Assembly: GCF_018398875.1 (NCBI RefSeq)
Contig: NZ_JAGWDK010000018.1
Span: 62,001-126,000, forward strand
Origin: Bradyrhizobium sp. sGM-13
GTDB taxonomy: Bacteria > Pseudomonadota > Alphaproteobacteria > Rhizobiales > Xanthobacteraceae
Direction: 5' to 3'
Length of the DNA: 64,000 nucleotides
Part shown: one piece after another, positions 28,046-36,354 of the stretch
Numbering within the stretch: the first letter of the stretch is position 1
Layout: each line of letters opens with the position of its first letter
The notes under the pieces: generated by a model
Told to the model about the DNA's origin: nothing
Database searches by the model: none
Seen by the model: the letters and a program-made list of their open reading frames with translations, nothing else
Program-made: the position numbers and the translations under genes

Positions 28046-29220
28046 GCGTCTGGCCCCGCGAGGATCGCCGCGCCCGAAGCAAGGCCGCGATCATAGTTGA
28101 TCATTCCAAAACCCGAAGCCAACCCGACGCGTGCATCCCTAACCTGCGTCGGACCGGCCTGCCCGAGAACCTGGCGCAGCGCCTCGACCACGCCGAGATA
28201 GGCGCCGCCCGCGCCGGCCTGCCCGACCGAGAGCTGACCGCCGGAGGTGTTGTGCGGGAAGCTGCCGTCGATCGTGAGATCGTGCTGCCGAACGAAGTCC
28301 GGTCCCTCCCCCTTTCGGCAGAAGCCGAGGTCCTCGAACTGCATCATCGAGATCACCGGATAATCGTCGTAGGTCTCGACGAAATCGAGATCATCCGGCT
28401 TGATGCCCGCCATCGCGTAGAGCTCATCGACATCAACAGCCCATCCGCCCCGCACCTGAACGGGGTCGTCGCCGAACGCATTGTGGCGCTCGATCGTGGC
28501 GAGAATTTTGGCCGCAGGCAAATTCAGCGATGCGGCGACATCCTCGCCCATCACCAGGAAAGCCTCGGCGCCCGCGCAGGGCATCACGCAATCGAACAGA
28601 TGGATCGGATCGGCGATCGGTCGCGCCGACATGTATTGCTCCATGGTCAGCGGCGCCTTCATCAGCGCGTTGGGATTGCGGAGCGCATTGCTGCGCTGGG
28701 CGACGGCGATCTTGCCGAAATCCTCGCGCTTGGCGCCGAACGTTCGCATGTAGTTGCGCGCGATCAGTGCAAAGCTCGCATTGGCGCCGCCGGCGCCATA
28801 GGGATAGACGGCATCCTGGTTGAAGCGCGAGAAGTTTTCGAGTGTGTAGCGGAAGGAATCGACGTGGTTGGTATCTCCAGCCACGCAGGCCACGATGCGC
28901 GCGTCGCCCGCCTGCACCGCTCGCGCCGCGCGGCGCAGCGCAGCGATGGCGCTCGCACCGCCCAGCGGAATGGTGTCGATCCATCGCACGCAGAGGCCGA
29001 AATGCTGGGTAAGCCCGATCCCGCTGTCGAGCCCCGCCGTGAAACTCGAAACACAGAAGCCGTCGATGTCGCGCGGCGTGATTCCGGCGCCATCGACCAG
29101 CGCCTTCAGTGCGCGGCCGATCCACCACTGCGCGCTCTCGATCGAGTAGCGCACGTACGGGATCGTCACCGGAACTGCCATCACGACCCGATTGTAAGGT
29201 GTTCGGATGGAGCTCTGCAT
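28042..29220 (-). CDS. Thiolase-fold protein lacking the catalytic Cys (Ltp2/SCP-x-like)
   Basis: The 392-aa protein has the thiolase superfamily fold, but the nucleophile loop reads IPLGGASA (84-91), with Gly where thiolases carry Cys, and the C-terminal GHPxG loop reads VGQAGAGGAY. This fits lipid-transfer-type thiolase homologues such as Ltp2, which with a DUF35 partner act as retro-aldolases on acyl-CoAs. The start could be an internal ATG (MAVPVTIPYV). It overlaps the DUF35-SDR gene by 4 bp. I infer carbon-carbon bond cleavage or a related CoA-ester reaction, not ordinary thiolysis. Confidence 0.83.
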   Translation of the reverse strand: MQSSIRTPYNRVVMAVPVTIPYVRYSIESAQWWIGRALKALVDGAGITPRDIDGFCVSSFTAGLDSGIGLTQHFGLCVRWIDTIPLGGASAIAALRRAARAVQAGDARIVACVAGDTNHVDSFRYTLENFSRFNQDAVYPYGAGGANASFALIARNYMRTFGAKREDFGKIAVAQRSNALRNPNALMKAPLTMEQYMSARPIADPIHLFDCVMPCAGAEAFLVMGEDVAASLNLPAAKILATIERHNAFGDDPVQVRGGWAVDVDELYAMAGIKPDDLDFVETYDDYPVISMMQFEDLGFCRKGEGPDFVRQHDLTIDGSFPHNTSGGQLSVGQAGAGGAYLGVVEALRQVLGQAGPTQVRDARVGLASGFGMINYDRGLASGAAILAGPDA

Positions 29221-29246
29221 CGGACCGCCGGATTCCTGTGAGCCGT

Positions 29247-29348
29247 TCAGAGTACGGTCAATTTGACGTCGTCGCTTGCCGCCTTGCCGTCGCGCCCGCC
29301 GGTCGCCGTCACCTCGGCTTCATACAAGATCTTGTCGGGCTGCAGCAT
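29247..29348 (-). pseudogene. N-terminal remnant of an Ohr/OsmC-family peroxiredoxin
   Basis: A 33-codon frame (ATG 29348, TGA 29247) reads ILYEAEVTATGGRDGKAASD, the strongly recognisable first strands of organic hydroperoxide resistance proteins, then stops after DVKLTVL. The remaining about 105 residues, including both redox Cys, are absent. It sits 9 bp after the racemase stop and 26 bp before the thiolase-homologue start, on the same strand. Most likely a deletion remnant; a retained short peptide is less likely. Confidence 0.6.
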
Positions 29349-29357
29349 GTCTTGTCC

Positions 29358-30155
29358 TCAAGCGCTGTTCGGTTTGTGGGGCGTGCGAGCCACGGTGGCG
29401 CGGAAATCCCGGCGGGCACGGTCATTGGCCAACGCAAAACTCGGCCCGCGGCTCGGCTCGGTGCCGTTGAGACGCTGCAACTGCACCCACATCTCGGCGC
29501 TCTTCAGCGCGACCGCCGCACAGTTCACCACTGGCGCATGGTCGATCTTGAAGCCACGCTCGCTCGCAATCAGGAGACCGGGCAACACGCCGGCCGGAAT
29601 GATGACGTCGGCGCCGCGATCGACCAGCGGCTGCGCGCAGGCTGCAAAGTCGCTCAGCATGCGTGCCTTCGCCGCCGCATCGCCCGCAAACGCGGCGCTG
29701 AAATCTTCAGGACGACAGCCCATGCCGGTAACATGCACCACGCGGCCGGAAAGCCCGTAACGATCGGCCTGCTCGTAATGCCAGACCTCGAAGGCGGCAT
29801 CGAGCGTGACAAGGCCGAGCCGACGGCCAAGCTGCGACGCCGCGAGCAGCGTGGCCTCGCCGGCGCCGACCACCGGGATCGTCAGCGCCGAACGCAGTTC
29901 GTACAATCCCGGATCCTGGAAGTGGCCCATGACATAGGCGTCGAAGCTGTTTTCCTGCGCTGCGAGTCCGTTGTCGACCGCCTGGATCGCGCAACGGAAT
30001 TCGCTGAGGCGGCCGAAGTCGCGATCGGCGGGCGTGATGCCCTCGACGTGGACGCTGGTGCCGGGTGCCGCGATCTCATTCAGATAGGCCGCAAGCCGCG
30101 CCATGTAGGGCGCGCTCGTAGCCTGGTCGACGAAGCTCTGCCAGAAGATGCGCAC
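29358..30155 (-). CDS. Asp/Glu/hydantoin racemase family protein
   Basis: A GTG at 30155 gives 265 aa (VRIFWQSFVDQATSAPYM), matching family length; the longer frame to 30389 runs into an intergenic leader. The family racemises or isomerises acids using two Cys as acid and base; candidate residues are in VTGMGCRPEDF and VVNCAAVAL, while the first motif reads GHFQDPGLYELR, with Asp where many racemases have Cys. It may be closer to maleate isomerase or decarboxylase relatives. It heads the operon that runs to the ABC receptor at 24804. Confidence 0.75.
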   Translation of the reverse strand: MRIFWQSFVDQATSAPYMARLAAYLNEIAAPGTSVHVEGITPADRDFGRLSEFRCAIQAVDNGLAAQENSFDAYVMGHFQDPGLYELRSALTIPVVGAGEATLLAASQLGRRLGLVTLDAAFEVWHYEQADRYGLSGRVVHVTGMGCRPEDFSAAFAGDAAAKARMLSDFAACAQPLVDRGADVIIPAGVLPGLLIASERGFKIDHAPVVNCAAVALKSAEMWVQLQRLNGTEPSRGPSFALANDRARRDFRATVARTPHKPNSA

Positions 30156-30648
30156 AGCGGATATCCCGTTCAGAGGCGACGCGTGCCGATCGATCCTCAA
30201 ACCACGTATCTGAGGAGACTGACGATCTGCACAAGCCATCGATGTGAAGGCACACGATAGCTCAGCACCATTCCATCGACTGAAATATTTCAACCACAAA
30301 ATAATTTTCGCGTCAATTGAACGGCTTTCCGACGATATCTGCGCGCGACGAGATCGAGTTGCCGAAAGGACAGGCAGAGAGCGCCTCACGCTTTTGCACG
30401 CGTGAATTCAGCTTTCGCGCTTGCACGCGCCGCCGCAAACTTTTCCGCAAAGCCACGAAGCTGGCGTATTGACGTTCGGCGAATAAATACTTTAGGCTTT
30501 AAACAATTACGGGCATCCACGCCTGTGCGGGCATGCGCCGCATTGGTAGTTGCGTTGATAAAGGTCATCAATCGTGGCTGAGATTATCGACCTCGGAACA
30601 ACAGGTATTGCAGACGGGTTCGCATCCGCCGCGGTTGGAATCGGCGCT
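30156..30648. other. 493-bp AT-richer intergenic region, promoter of the racemase operon
   Basis: No credible gene lies here: frames on both strands are short, lack ribosome sites and resemble nothing known to me. The stretch around 30285-30315 (GAAATATTTCAACCACAAAA) and 30480-30510 is notably AT-rich. A direct repeat of TTGCACGCG occurs at about 30394 and 30421. The candidate operator at 30490 is listed separately. A long leader is possible. Confidence 0.5.
30490..30504. promoter_or_regulatory. Candidate operator B before the racemase operon
   Basis: CTTTAGGCTTTAAAC; on the minus strand it reads GTTTAAAGCCTAAAG, matching the pattern GTTTnAnGnCTAAA of sites C and D. It lies 335 bp upstream of the racemase GTG start and 145 bp past the end of the alpha/beta hydrolase gene. 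Confidence 0.45.
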
Positions 30649-31485
30649 TCAGGTGCCGTTCCCGCCCTTGGCCATCTCGGCGGCGACGAAGTCGCGGACC
30701 AGGCCGGCGAAGGCCTCCGGCATCTGATCGGGAAGCGGCACCATGCCTCCTGAGAGCTCGCACAAGGTACTACCCTCGATAGCTCCAGCAACTCTTGGAG
30801 CCACGGGATGAACGTGAGGATCGGCTGTCGGAGCAATAACCAGCGTGGGACACTGGATGCTTCCCAGACGATCCTCCATCCGATAGCGATTCACCACCCG
30901 ATGACCTTCCGCCGCCATCTCGCCAGCCCGCAACGCATCGATCATGAAGCTCTGCAGCAAATCGATATCATCAGCGGGATAGAACGGCTGCCGACGCGCC
31001 CAGAGCTCGGTGAGATGGGAGCCGTCGGGACGCGCCTCGACCTCGTCGATCACACGCATGCCGTCATGCCTGGCCCGGCGCGCCGCATCGACGAAAGGAC
31101 AGGCCGAGAGCACCAGTGCGCTCACCCGCGCAGGCGCCGAGGCGGCCATTTCGACCGCGATCACCGCGCCGGTGTGATGACCGACGATCGCGGCCCGCGG
31201 CTCTTCCAGCGCATCGAGCAGCGCGAACGCCCCTTCGGCCCACAGTTCAATCGAAGGATCAGCGGCAGGCCGATCGGAATCTCCGAAGCCCAGCGTATCC
31301 ATTGCGATCGCGCGGAAATCGCGGCCGAGCAGCGGCAGCACATCACAGTATTCGTCCCACGAGCGCGGCGTCTGATGCAGCAGAAGAATGGGAAACCCGG
31401 TTCCGGCCATAGCGACATGGATGCGGCCAAGACGCGTCGTGACGAAGCGGCGCTCGAGATTGGAACCGACTTTGCTGACGCTCAT
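30649..31485 (-). CDS. Alpha/beta-hydrolase fold protein
   Basis: The ATG at 31485 (MSVSKVGSNLERRF) gives 278 aa; the frame open to 32097 is antisense to the ABC receptor. The fold is shown by the oxyanion segment ILLLHQTPRSWDEY, with HQ where HG is usual, and the nucleophile elbow, which reads VGHHTGAV: His occupies the usual Ser/Cys/Asp nucleophile position (G-x-S-x-G becomes GHHTG). C-terminal acid and His would be in VIAPTADPHVHP. The altered elbow makes the reaction doubtful. It is divergent from the Liv-type receptor gene and may process a ring-cleavage or ester intermediate. Confidence 0.8.
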   Translation of the reverse strand: MSVSKVGSNLERRFVTTRLGRIHVAMAGTGFPILLLHQTPRSWDEYCDVLPLLGRDFRAIAMDTLGFGDSDRPAADPSIELWAEGAFALLDALEEPRAAIVGHHTGAVIAVEMAASAPARVSALVLSACPFVDAARRARHDGMRVIDEVEARPDGSHLTELWARRQPFYPADDIDLLQSFMIDALRAGEMAAEGHRVVNRYRMEDRLGSIQCPTLVIAPTADPHVHPVAPRVAGAIEGSTLCELSGGMVPLPDQMPEAFAGLVRDFVAAEMAKGGNGT

Positions 31486-31624
31486 TTCATAACTCCCATC
31501 CGGAGGCGGGGAACGGACCCGCGCCGGGTTTCGGCGGCAATCACGGCATCGATCGTGCTGGTCCGACCCGATCCATGCTGACATCTCGCTCAGGTCGCGG
31601 CTGTTTTCAACCAAGGGGAATGCA

Positions 31625-32773
31625 ATGCGCAAGATGTTGAGTTTGACTGCCCTCATCGGCGGCCTCGTTGCGGCATCGACCGCACAGGCCGACATGACGA
31701 TCGGCTTCGTGACGTCGCTCAGCGGGCCCGGCTCCTCAATCGGCATCCCATACGGGCGCGGCATCCAGGCTGCCATGGAGTACAAGAACGAGGTCAACGG
31801 CGAGAAGATCAAGCTGATCCAGCTCGACGACGGCTCCGATCCTTCCGCTGCAACCCGCAACGCGCGCAAGCTGATCGAGGAAGAGAAGGTCGACCTCCTG
31901 ATCGGCACCGCAACCGCTCCATCGACCATCGCCATGATGGCAGTTGCGACCGAACTGAAGGTGCCGATGATCGCCGTCTCTCCGGTGATAGGACAGCCGA
32001 ATCCGGCAGACCAATGGGGTATTTCCGTTCCGCAACCCGCTTCGCTGCTGGTCAAGGTCGTCGCCGATCGCATGAAGCGCGACGCGATGAAGAACATCGG
32101 CTATATCGGCTTTTCCGATGCCTGGGGCGATCTTGTCTACAACGGCGCCAAGGCGGTGGAAGCCGACGAAGGCATCAAGGTGCTGACCAACGAGCGCTAT
32201 GCGCGCGTCGATACGTCGGTCACCGGCCAGATCCTTAAAGTTCTTGCCGTGCGTCCGGATGCCGTGCTGATCGGCGGATCGGGCACGCAGGGCGCGCTGC
32301 CGCTGCTCGCGCTCGGGGAACGTGGCTTCAAAGGCAAGACCTACGGCACGGTCGCGCTGGTCAATCCCGATTTCGTGCGCGTCGGCGGCAAGGCTGCGGA
32401 AGGCATTCAGGTCTCGGCCGGTCCGGTCATCGTGGCCGAGCAGCTTCCGGACAGCCATTTCGCCAAGAAGCTCGCGCTCGAATTCCGCGCCGCCTACCAG
32501 AAGGCCAACAATCTCCCGAGCACGGACGGCTTCTCGGCCTATTCGTTCGACGGCTGGATGATCTTCACGTCAGCCGCGGCGCGCGCGCTGAAGACCGCTA
32601 AACCCGGCACCGTCGAATTCCGCAAAGCCCTGCGCGACGAGATCCTCAACACCAAGGAGCTCTCGGGCGTGCACGCGGTCTACAACTTCAAGCCCGGTGC
32701 CTATCACGGCGTGGACGAGCGCGCGCTGGTGATCGTTCGCCTGGTCAACGGCGCCTGGACCTACCAGCCCTGA
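31625..32773 (+). CDS. ABC transporter substrate-binding protein (Liv/HAAT family)
   Basis: The 382-aa receptor has a signal peptide (LTALIGGLVAASTAQA) and then DMTIGFVTSLSGPGSSIGIP, near-identical in pattern to the paralogue at 24804. It is followed 38 bp later by permease and ATPase genes, so it is the dedicated receptor of this transporter. An AAGGGGAA ribosome site precedes the ATG. It likely imports an amino acid or aromatic acid used by the surrounding catabolic genes; ligand identity is not visible. Confidence 0.9.
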   Translation: MRKMLSLTALIGGLVAASTAQADMTIGFVTSLSGPGSSIGIPYGRGIQAAMEYKNEVNGEKIKLIQLDDGSDPSAATRNARKLIEEEKVDLLIGTATAPSTIAMMAVATELKVPMIAVSPVIGQPNPADQWGISVPQPASLLVKVVADRMKRDAMKNIGYIGFSDAWGDLVYNGAKAVEADEGIKVLTNERYARVDTSVTGQILKVLAVRPDAVLIGGSGTQGALPLLALGERGFKGKTYGTVALVNPDFVRVGGKAAEGIQVSAGPVIVAEQLPDSHFAKKLALEFRAAYQKANNLPSTDGFSAYSFDGWMIFTSAAARALKTAKPGTVEFRKALRDEILNTKELSGVHAVYNFKPGAYHGVDERALVIVRLVNGAWTYQP

Positions 32774-32811
32774 GCGATGCCGATGCGTGACACGGAAGGA
32801 CGATTGAGGGC

Positions 32812-33855
32812 ATGACGGCAGACATCGCAGCGATCCTTGCGATCGACGGAATAGCCACCGGGGCGGTCTACGCCCTGGTGGCGATCGGAACCGTGCTGAT
32901 CTTCACCGTGACGCGGGTGATCTTCATTCCGTTCGGCGACATCGCAGCTTTCACGGCGCTGACGCTGGCCGCATTGGATGCCAAGCAGCTTCCCGGAACA
33001 GTCGGATTGGTTGTCGTGTTGGCGTGCATGGCCTGCGCGATGGAAGTCGTCTCGCTGGCGCGCGCCGGCGAGCTTCGCACGGTGCCAAAGGCCGTCCTCT
33101 TCTATCTCGTGTTACCCCTGATCGTCGTCGGGACCGTCTGGCTGACAATGCGCTTTGCTCCGCCGATGCCGGTCCGGATCGTGCTGGCGCTGCTCTTGAT
33201 CCTGCCGATCTCGCCGCTCTTGGACCGGATCGTGTTTCGCCCGATCGCGGATGCCTCTGTTCTCCTTTTGCTGACCGTCTCGGTCGCGCTCCACTTCGCG
33301 CTGGTCGGACTTGGCCTGCTGTTCTTCGGCCCCGAAGGCGTCCGGACCGAGCCGCTGACGTCGATGGCGATGGAGATCGCTGGCGTGCACGTCTCCGGAC
33401 AGACAGTGCTGATCCTCACGGCCGCGCTGGTGTTCAGCGGCCTGCTGTTTCTGTTCTTCGACTTCACGCTGATCGGCAAGGCGCTGCGCGCGACCGCCCT
33501 GAACCGGACCGGCGCCCGGCTGATGGGCATTAGACCCGCGCGTGCCGGGACCATCGCTTACCTGCTGGGATCACTGATGGCGGGCGTCTCCGGCATCCTC
33601 ATCGCGCCGGTCAACACGATCTTCTATGACTCCGGATTCCTGCTCGGCCTGAAGGCCTTTGTCGGCGCCATCGTGGGCGGCATGACGAGCTATCCGGGGG
33701 CTGCGCTCGGCGCGTTCGGCGTCGGCCTTCTCGAAAGCTTCGCCTCGTTCCAGAGCAGCACCCTGAAGGACGTCATCGTCTTCTCGTTACTGATTCCAGT
33801 TCTGCTCTGGCGCTCGCTCGCCTCGCAACATTCCGAGGAGGAAGTCGAGGAATGA
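32812..33855 (+). CDS. LivH-type ABC transporter permease
   Basis: The 347-aa inner-membrane protein has about eight hydrophobic segments and the family opening GIATGAVYALVAIGTVLIFTV, then ALNRTGARLMGIRPARAGT, the cytoplasmic coupling region, and VGAIVGGMTSYPGAALGAF near the C-terminus. It forms half of the transmembrane channel with the LivM-like domain encoded next, whose start overlaps its stop by 4 bp (ATGA). It is longer than typical LivH (about 300 aa) because of an insertion around residues 60-120. Confidence 0.9.
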   Translation: MTADIAAILAIDGIATGAVYALVAIGTVLIFTVTRVIFIPFGDIAAFTALTLAALDAKQLPGTVGLVVVLACMACAMEVVSLARAGELRTVPKAVLFYLVLPLIVVGTVWLTMRFAPPMPVRIVLALLLILPISPLLDRIVFRPIADASVLLLLTVSVALHFALVGLGLLFFGPEGVRTEPLTSMAMEIAGVHVSGQTVLILTAALVFSGLLFLFFDFTLIGKALRATALNRTGARLMGIRPARAGTIAYLLGSLMAGVSGILIAPVNTIFYDSGFLLGLKAFVGAIVGGMTSYPGAALGAFGVGLLESFASFQSSTLKDVIVFSLLIPVLLWRSLASQHSEEEVEE

Positions 33856-35621
33856 CGCCGCAGCAGATTCGTCTCATCATTGCCGCGGCGATCGCCTGCC
33901 TCGTGGCGGCACCCTTTGTGCTCAATCCGTTCAGCATCACCTTGCTGAACTATATCGGCATCTACTCGCTTGCAGCCATCGGCTTGGCGCTATTGACCGG
34001 CGTCGGCGGCATCGTCTCGTTCGGGCAGGCCGCTTTCGTCGGCGTCGCTGCTTATGCGACGGCATGGGTCACAGCGCTGAACGGCTATTCGCCCTGGCTC
34101 GGACTGGTGCTGGCTGTCATTCTGACCTGCAGCATCGCGGCAATCCTGGGCTTCGTGACGCTGCGCCTGGGCGGCCACTTCCTGTCGCTCAGCACTGTCG
34201 CGTGGGGGCTGGCGATCGCGTTCCTGTTCGGCAACATCCAGGGGCTCGGCCAACATAATGGCATCTCGGGCATTCCGCCGATCTCGATCGGCCCGTTCGC
34301 GCTGGTGGAGAGCCGGCAGATCTATTTCTTGATCTGGGCGATCGTCGTCGCAGTCCTTCTCCTCTGCTACAACCTTCTCGACTCCCGCATAGGCCGCGCG
34401 ATGCGCGCGCTGCGCGGCGGTAATACGCTGGTCGAAAGCCTCGGCATTAGCGCCTTCCAGATCAAGCTGGCGACATTCGTGATCGCCGCGTTCCTCGGCG
34501 CGCTGTCCGGCTGGCTTTATGCCCATCTCGGCCGTTTCGTCAGTCCTGGACCGTTCGAAGCCATCATGGGCATTGAATATCTGATGATGGCGATGGTCGG
34601 CGGCGCCGGCAGCATTCTTGGCGGTGTGGTTGGTGCTGCGATCGTCACGCTCCTGAAGAATGCCGTGCAAGACTACCTGCCGCTGATTGCGAAGGGCGCC
34701 TCTGGCCAGCTCGAGATCGTGGCGTTCTCCGCGCTGTTCATCCTGTTCCTGCAGCGGGCCCGGCAAGGCATCGTGCCTTTCCTCGCGGGTTTTCTGCCGG
34801 AACTAAAGCAGTCCCGTCCGCAACCGGCTAGCCCACTGCCGCGCCGCGAGCAGCCAGCGCCCGGCACGCTTCTTCTTAAAGTGAGCGGCGCGCAGCGGCG
34901 GTTTGGCGGCCTCGTCGCCGTCAACAATGTCAGCTTCGAAGTGAGGTCCGGCGAGATCCTCGGGCTGATCGGGCCGAATGGCGCCGGCAAGACCACGATG
35001 TTCAACCTGCTCACGGGGGCGCTGCGCGCGAATAGCGGCGAGATCGCGTTTGCTGGACGCTCCATCACCCACGACCAGCAATTTCACATCGCTCGCTCCG
35101 GCATCTCCCGCACCTTCCAGCACGTCAAGCTGCGTCCGCGCATGACGCTGCTCGACAACGTGCTGCTCGGCACCTATGCGCGCACCAGGACCGGCCTGCT
35201 CGCTGGCGCGCTCCGCCTCAATCAGGCGGAAGAGGCCAGCGCACGCTACGAGGCGTTGCAGCAGCTCGAACGCGTCGGGCTCGGCGACAAGCCGTTCGAG
35301 CTAGCCGGCAACTTGCCGCTCGGAAATCAGCGCGTGCTCGAGATCGCCCGCGCGCTCGCAGCCGACCCGACACTGCTCGTTCTCGACGAGCCGGCGGCCG
35401 GCCTACGCCGCCAGGAAAAGCTAAAATTGGCCGAACTGCTGCGGTCGCTTCGCGCCGACCATCTGACGATGCTCCTCGTCGAGCACGACATGGAGTTCGT
35501 GATGTCGCTGGTCGACCGCATCGTCGTGCTCGATTTCGGCTCCAAACTCTGCGAAGGCGAACCGGCGGCGATACGCAGTGACGCCCGCGTCCAGGAAGCC
35601 TATCTTGGAGGTGTCGCGTGA
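33852..35621 (+). CDS. Fused LivM-type permease and LivG-type ATPase
   Basis: The 589 aa combine a LivM-like membrane domain (about 1-310; GVGGIVSFGQAAFVGVAAYA, EYLMMAMVGGAGSILGGVVG) and an ABC ATPase (about 345-589) with Walker A IGPNGAGKTT, a degenerate signature LPLGNQR in place of LSGGQ, Walker B LLVLDEPAAG and the switch His in LLVEHDME. LivM-LivG fusions are known in this transporter family. It overlaps both neighbours by 4 bp, so the transporter genes are translationally coupled. Confidence 0.92.
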   Translation: MTPQQIRLIIAAAIACLVAAPFVLNPFSITLLNYIGIYSLAAIGLALLTGVGGIVSFGQAAFVGVAAYATAWVTALNGYSPWLGLVLAVILTCSIAAILGFVTLRLGGHFLSLSTVAWGLAIAFLFGNIQGLGQHNGISGIPPISIGPFALVESRQIYFLIWAIVVAVLLLCYNLLDSRIGRAMRALRGGNTLVESLGISAFQIKLATFVIAAFLGALSGWLYAHLGRFVSPGPFEAIMGIEYLMMAMVGGAGSILGGVVGAAIVTLLKNAVQDYLPLIAKGASGQLEIVAFSALFILFLQRARQGIVPFLAGFLPELKQSRPQPASPLPRREQPAPGTLLLKVSGAQRRFGGLVAVNNVSFEVRSGEILGLIGPNGAGKTTMFNLLTGALRANSGEIAFAGRSITHDQQFHIARSGISRTFQHVKLRPRMTLLDNVLLGTYARTRTGLLAGALRLNQAEEASARYEALQQLERVGLGDKPFELAGNLPLGNQRVLEIARALAADPTLLVLDEPAAGLRRQEKLKLAELLRSLRADHLTMLLVEHDMEFVMSLVDRIVVLDFGSKLCEGEPAAIRSDARVQEAYLGGVA

Positions 35622-36331
35622 CACAGATGTTCTCGATCGAGAATGTGTCGGTCGCCTACGGCAAAGTGGAGGCGGTGCGGAACGTCTCGCTTTCCGTCGA
35701 GCAAGGGCAGATCGTGACCGTGATCGGCCCGAACGGCGCCGGCAAAACGACGCTGCTGATGGCCGCCATCGGTCTGCTGAAGTCCACCGGACGAATGGTC
35801 TTTCAAGGCCACGATCTTGCGCGGATCGATGTCGAAGGACGTGTCGAACGTGGTCTCTGCCTAGTTCCCGAGAAACGCGAGCTGTTCGCCGATCTGTCGG
35901 TCGCCGACAATCTGTTGCTCGGCACCTACAGCCTGCGCGATCGCTCGACGACGCGCAAAAGCCTCGACGATGTGTTCGACCGCTTTCCGCGGCTGAAGGA
36001 GCGCAGCAAGCAAGCCGCCGGCACGCTCTCGGGCGGCGAGCGGCAAATGCTGGCGCTGGGCCGTGCGCTGATGGCGAAGCCGAAGCTCCTGGTGCTCGAC
36101 GAACCCAGCCTCGGCCTTGCGCCGCTCATCGTCCGGGAAATCTTCCGCACCATCGCCTCGCTGCGGAGCCTCGGCGTGTCGGTCCTGCTCGTCGAGCAGA
36201 ACGCCCGCGCAGCGCTTGAGACCGCGGATTACGGCTATGTGCTGGAAACCGGCGAGATCATCCAATCCGGGCCGGCGGATACTCTGATTCACGACCCGAA
36301 GCTGATCGCGGCCTATCTCGGCGGCCACTGA
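35618..36331 (+). CDS. LivF-type ABC transporter ATPase
   Basis: The 237-aa second ATPase of the importer has Walker A IGPNGAGKTTLL (about 31-42), a canonical signature LSGGERQMLALGRAL, Walker B LLVLDEPSLGL and LLVEQNA. It pairs with the LivG-like domain of the preceding fusion. The start overlaps the previous stop (ATGA-type, 4 bp). The gene ends 23 bp from the convergent 3-hydroxyacyl-CoA dehydrogenase gene. Confidence 0.92.
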   Translation: MTQMFSIENVSVAYGKVEAVRNVSLSVEQGQIVTVIGPNGAGKTTLLMAAIGLLKSTGRMVFQGHDLARIDVEGRVERGLCLVPEKRELFADLSVADNLLLGTYSLRDRSTTRKSLDDVFDRFPRLKERSKQAAGTLSGGERQMLALGRALMAKPKLLVLDEPSLGLAPLIVREIFRTIASLRSLGVSVLLVEQNARAALETADYGYVLETGEIIQSGPADTLIHDPKLIAAYLGGH

Positions 36332-36354
36332 AGCGATGGCGCGTAGCGCTCGCT

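Noticed and set aside
27967..29241. 424-codon plus-strand open frame
   Set aside because: Antisense to the thiolase homologue, which has clear homology and a 4-bp operon overlap.
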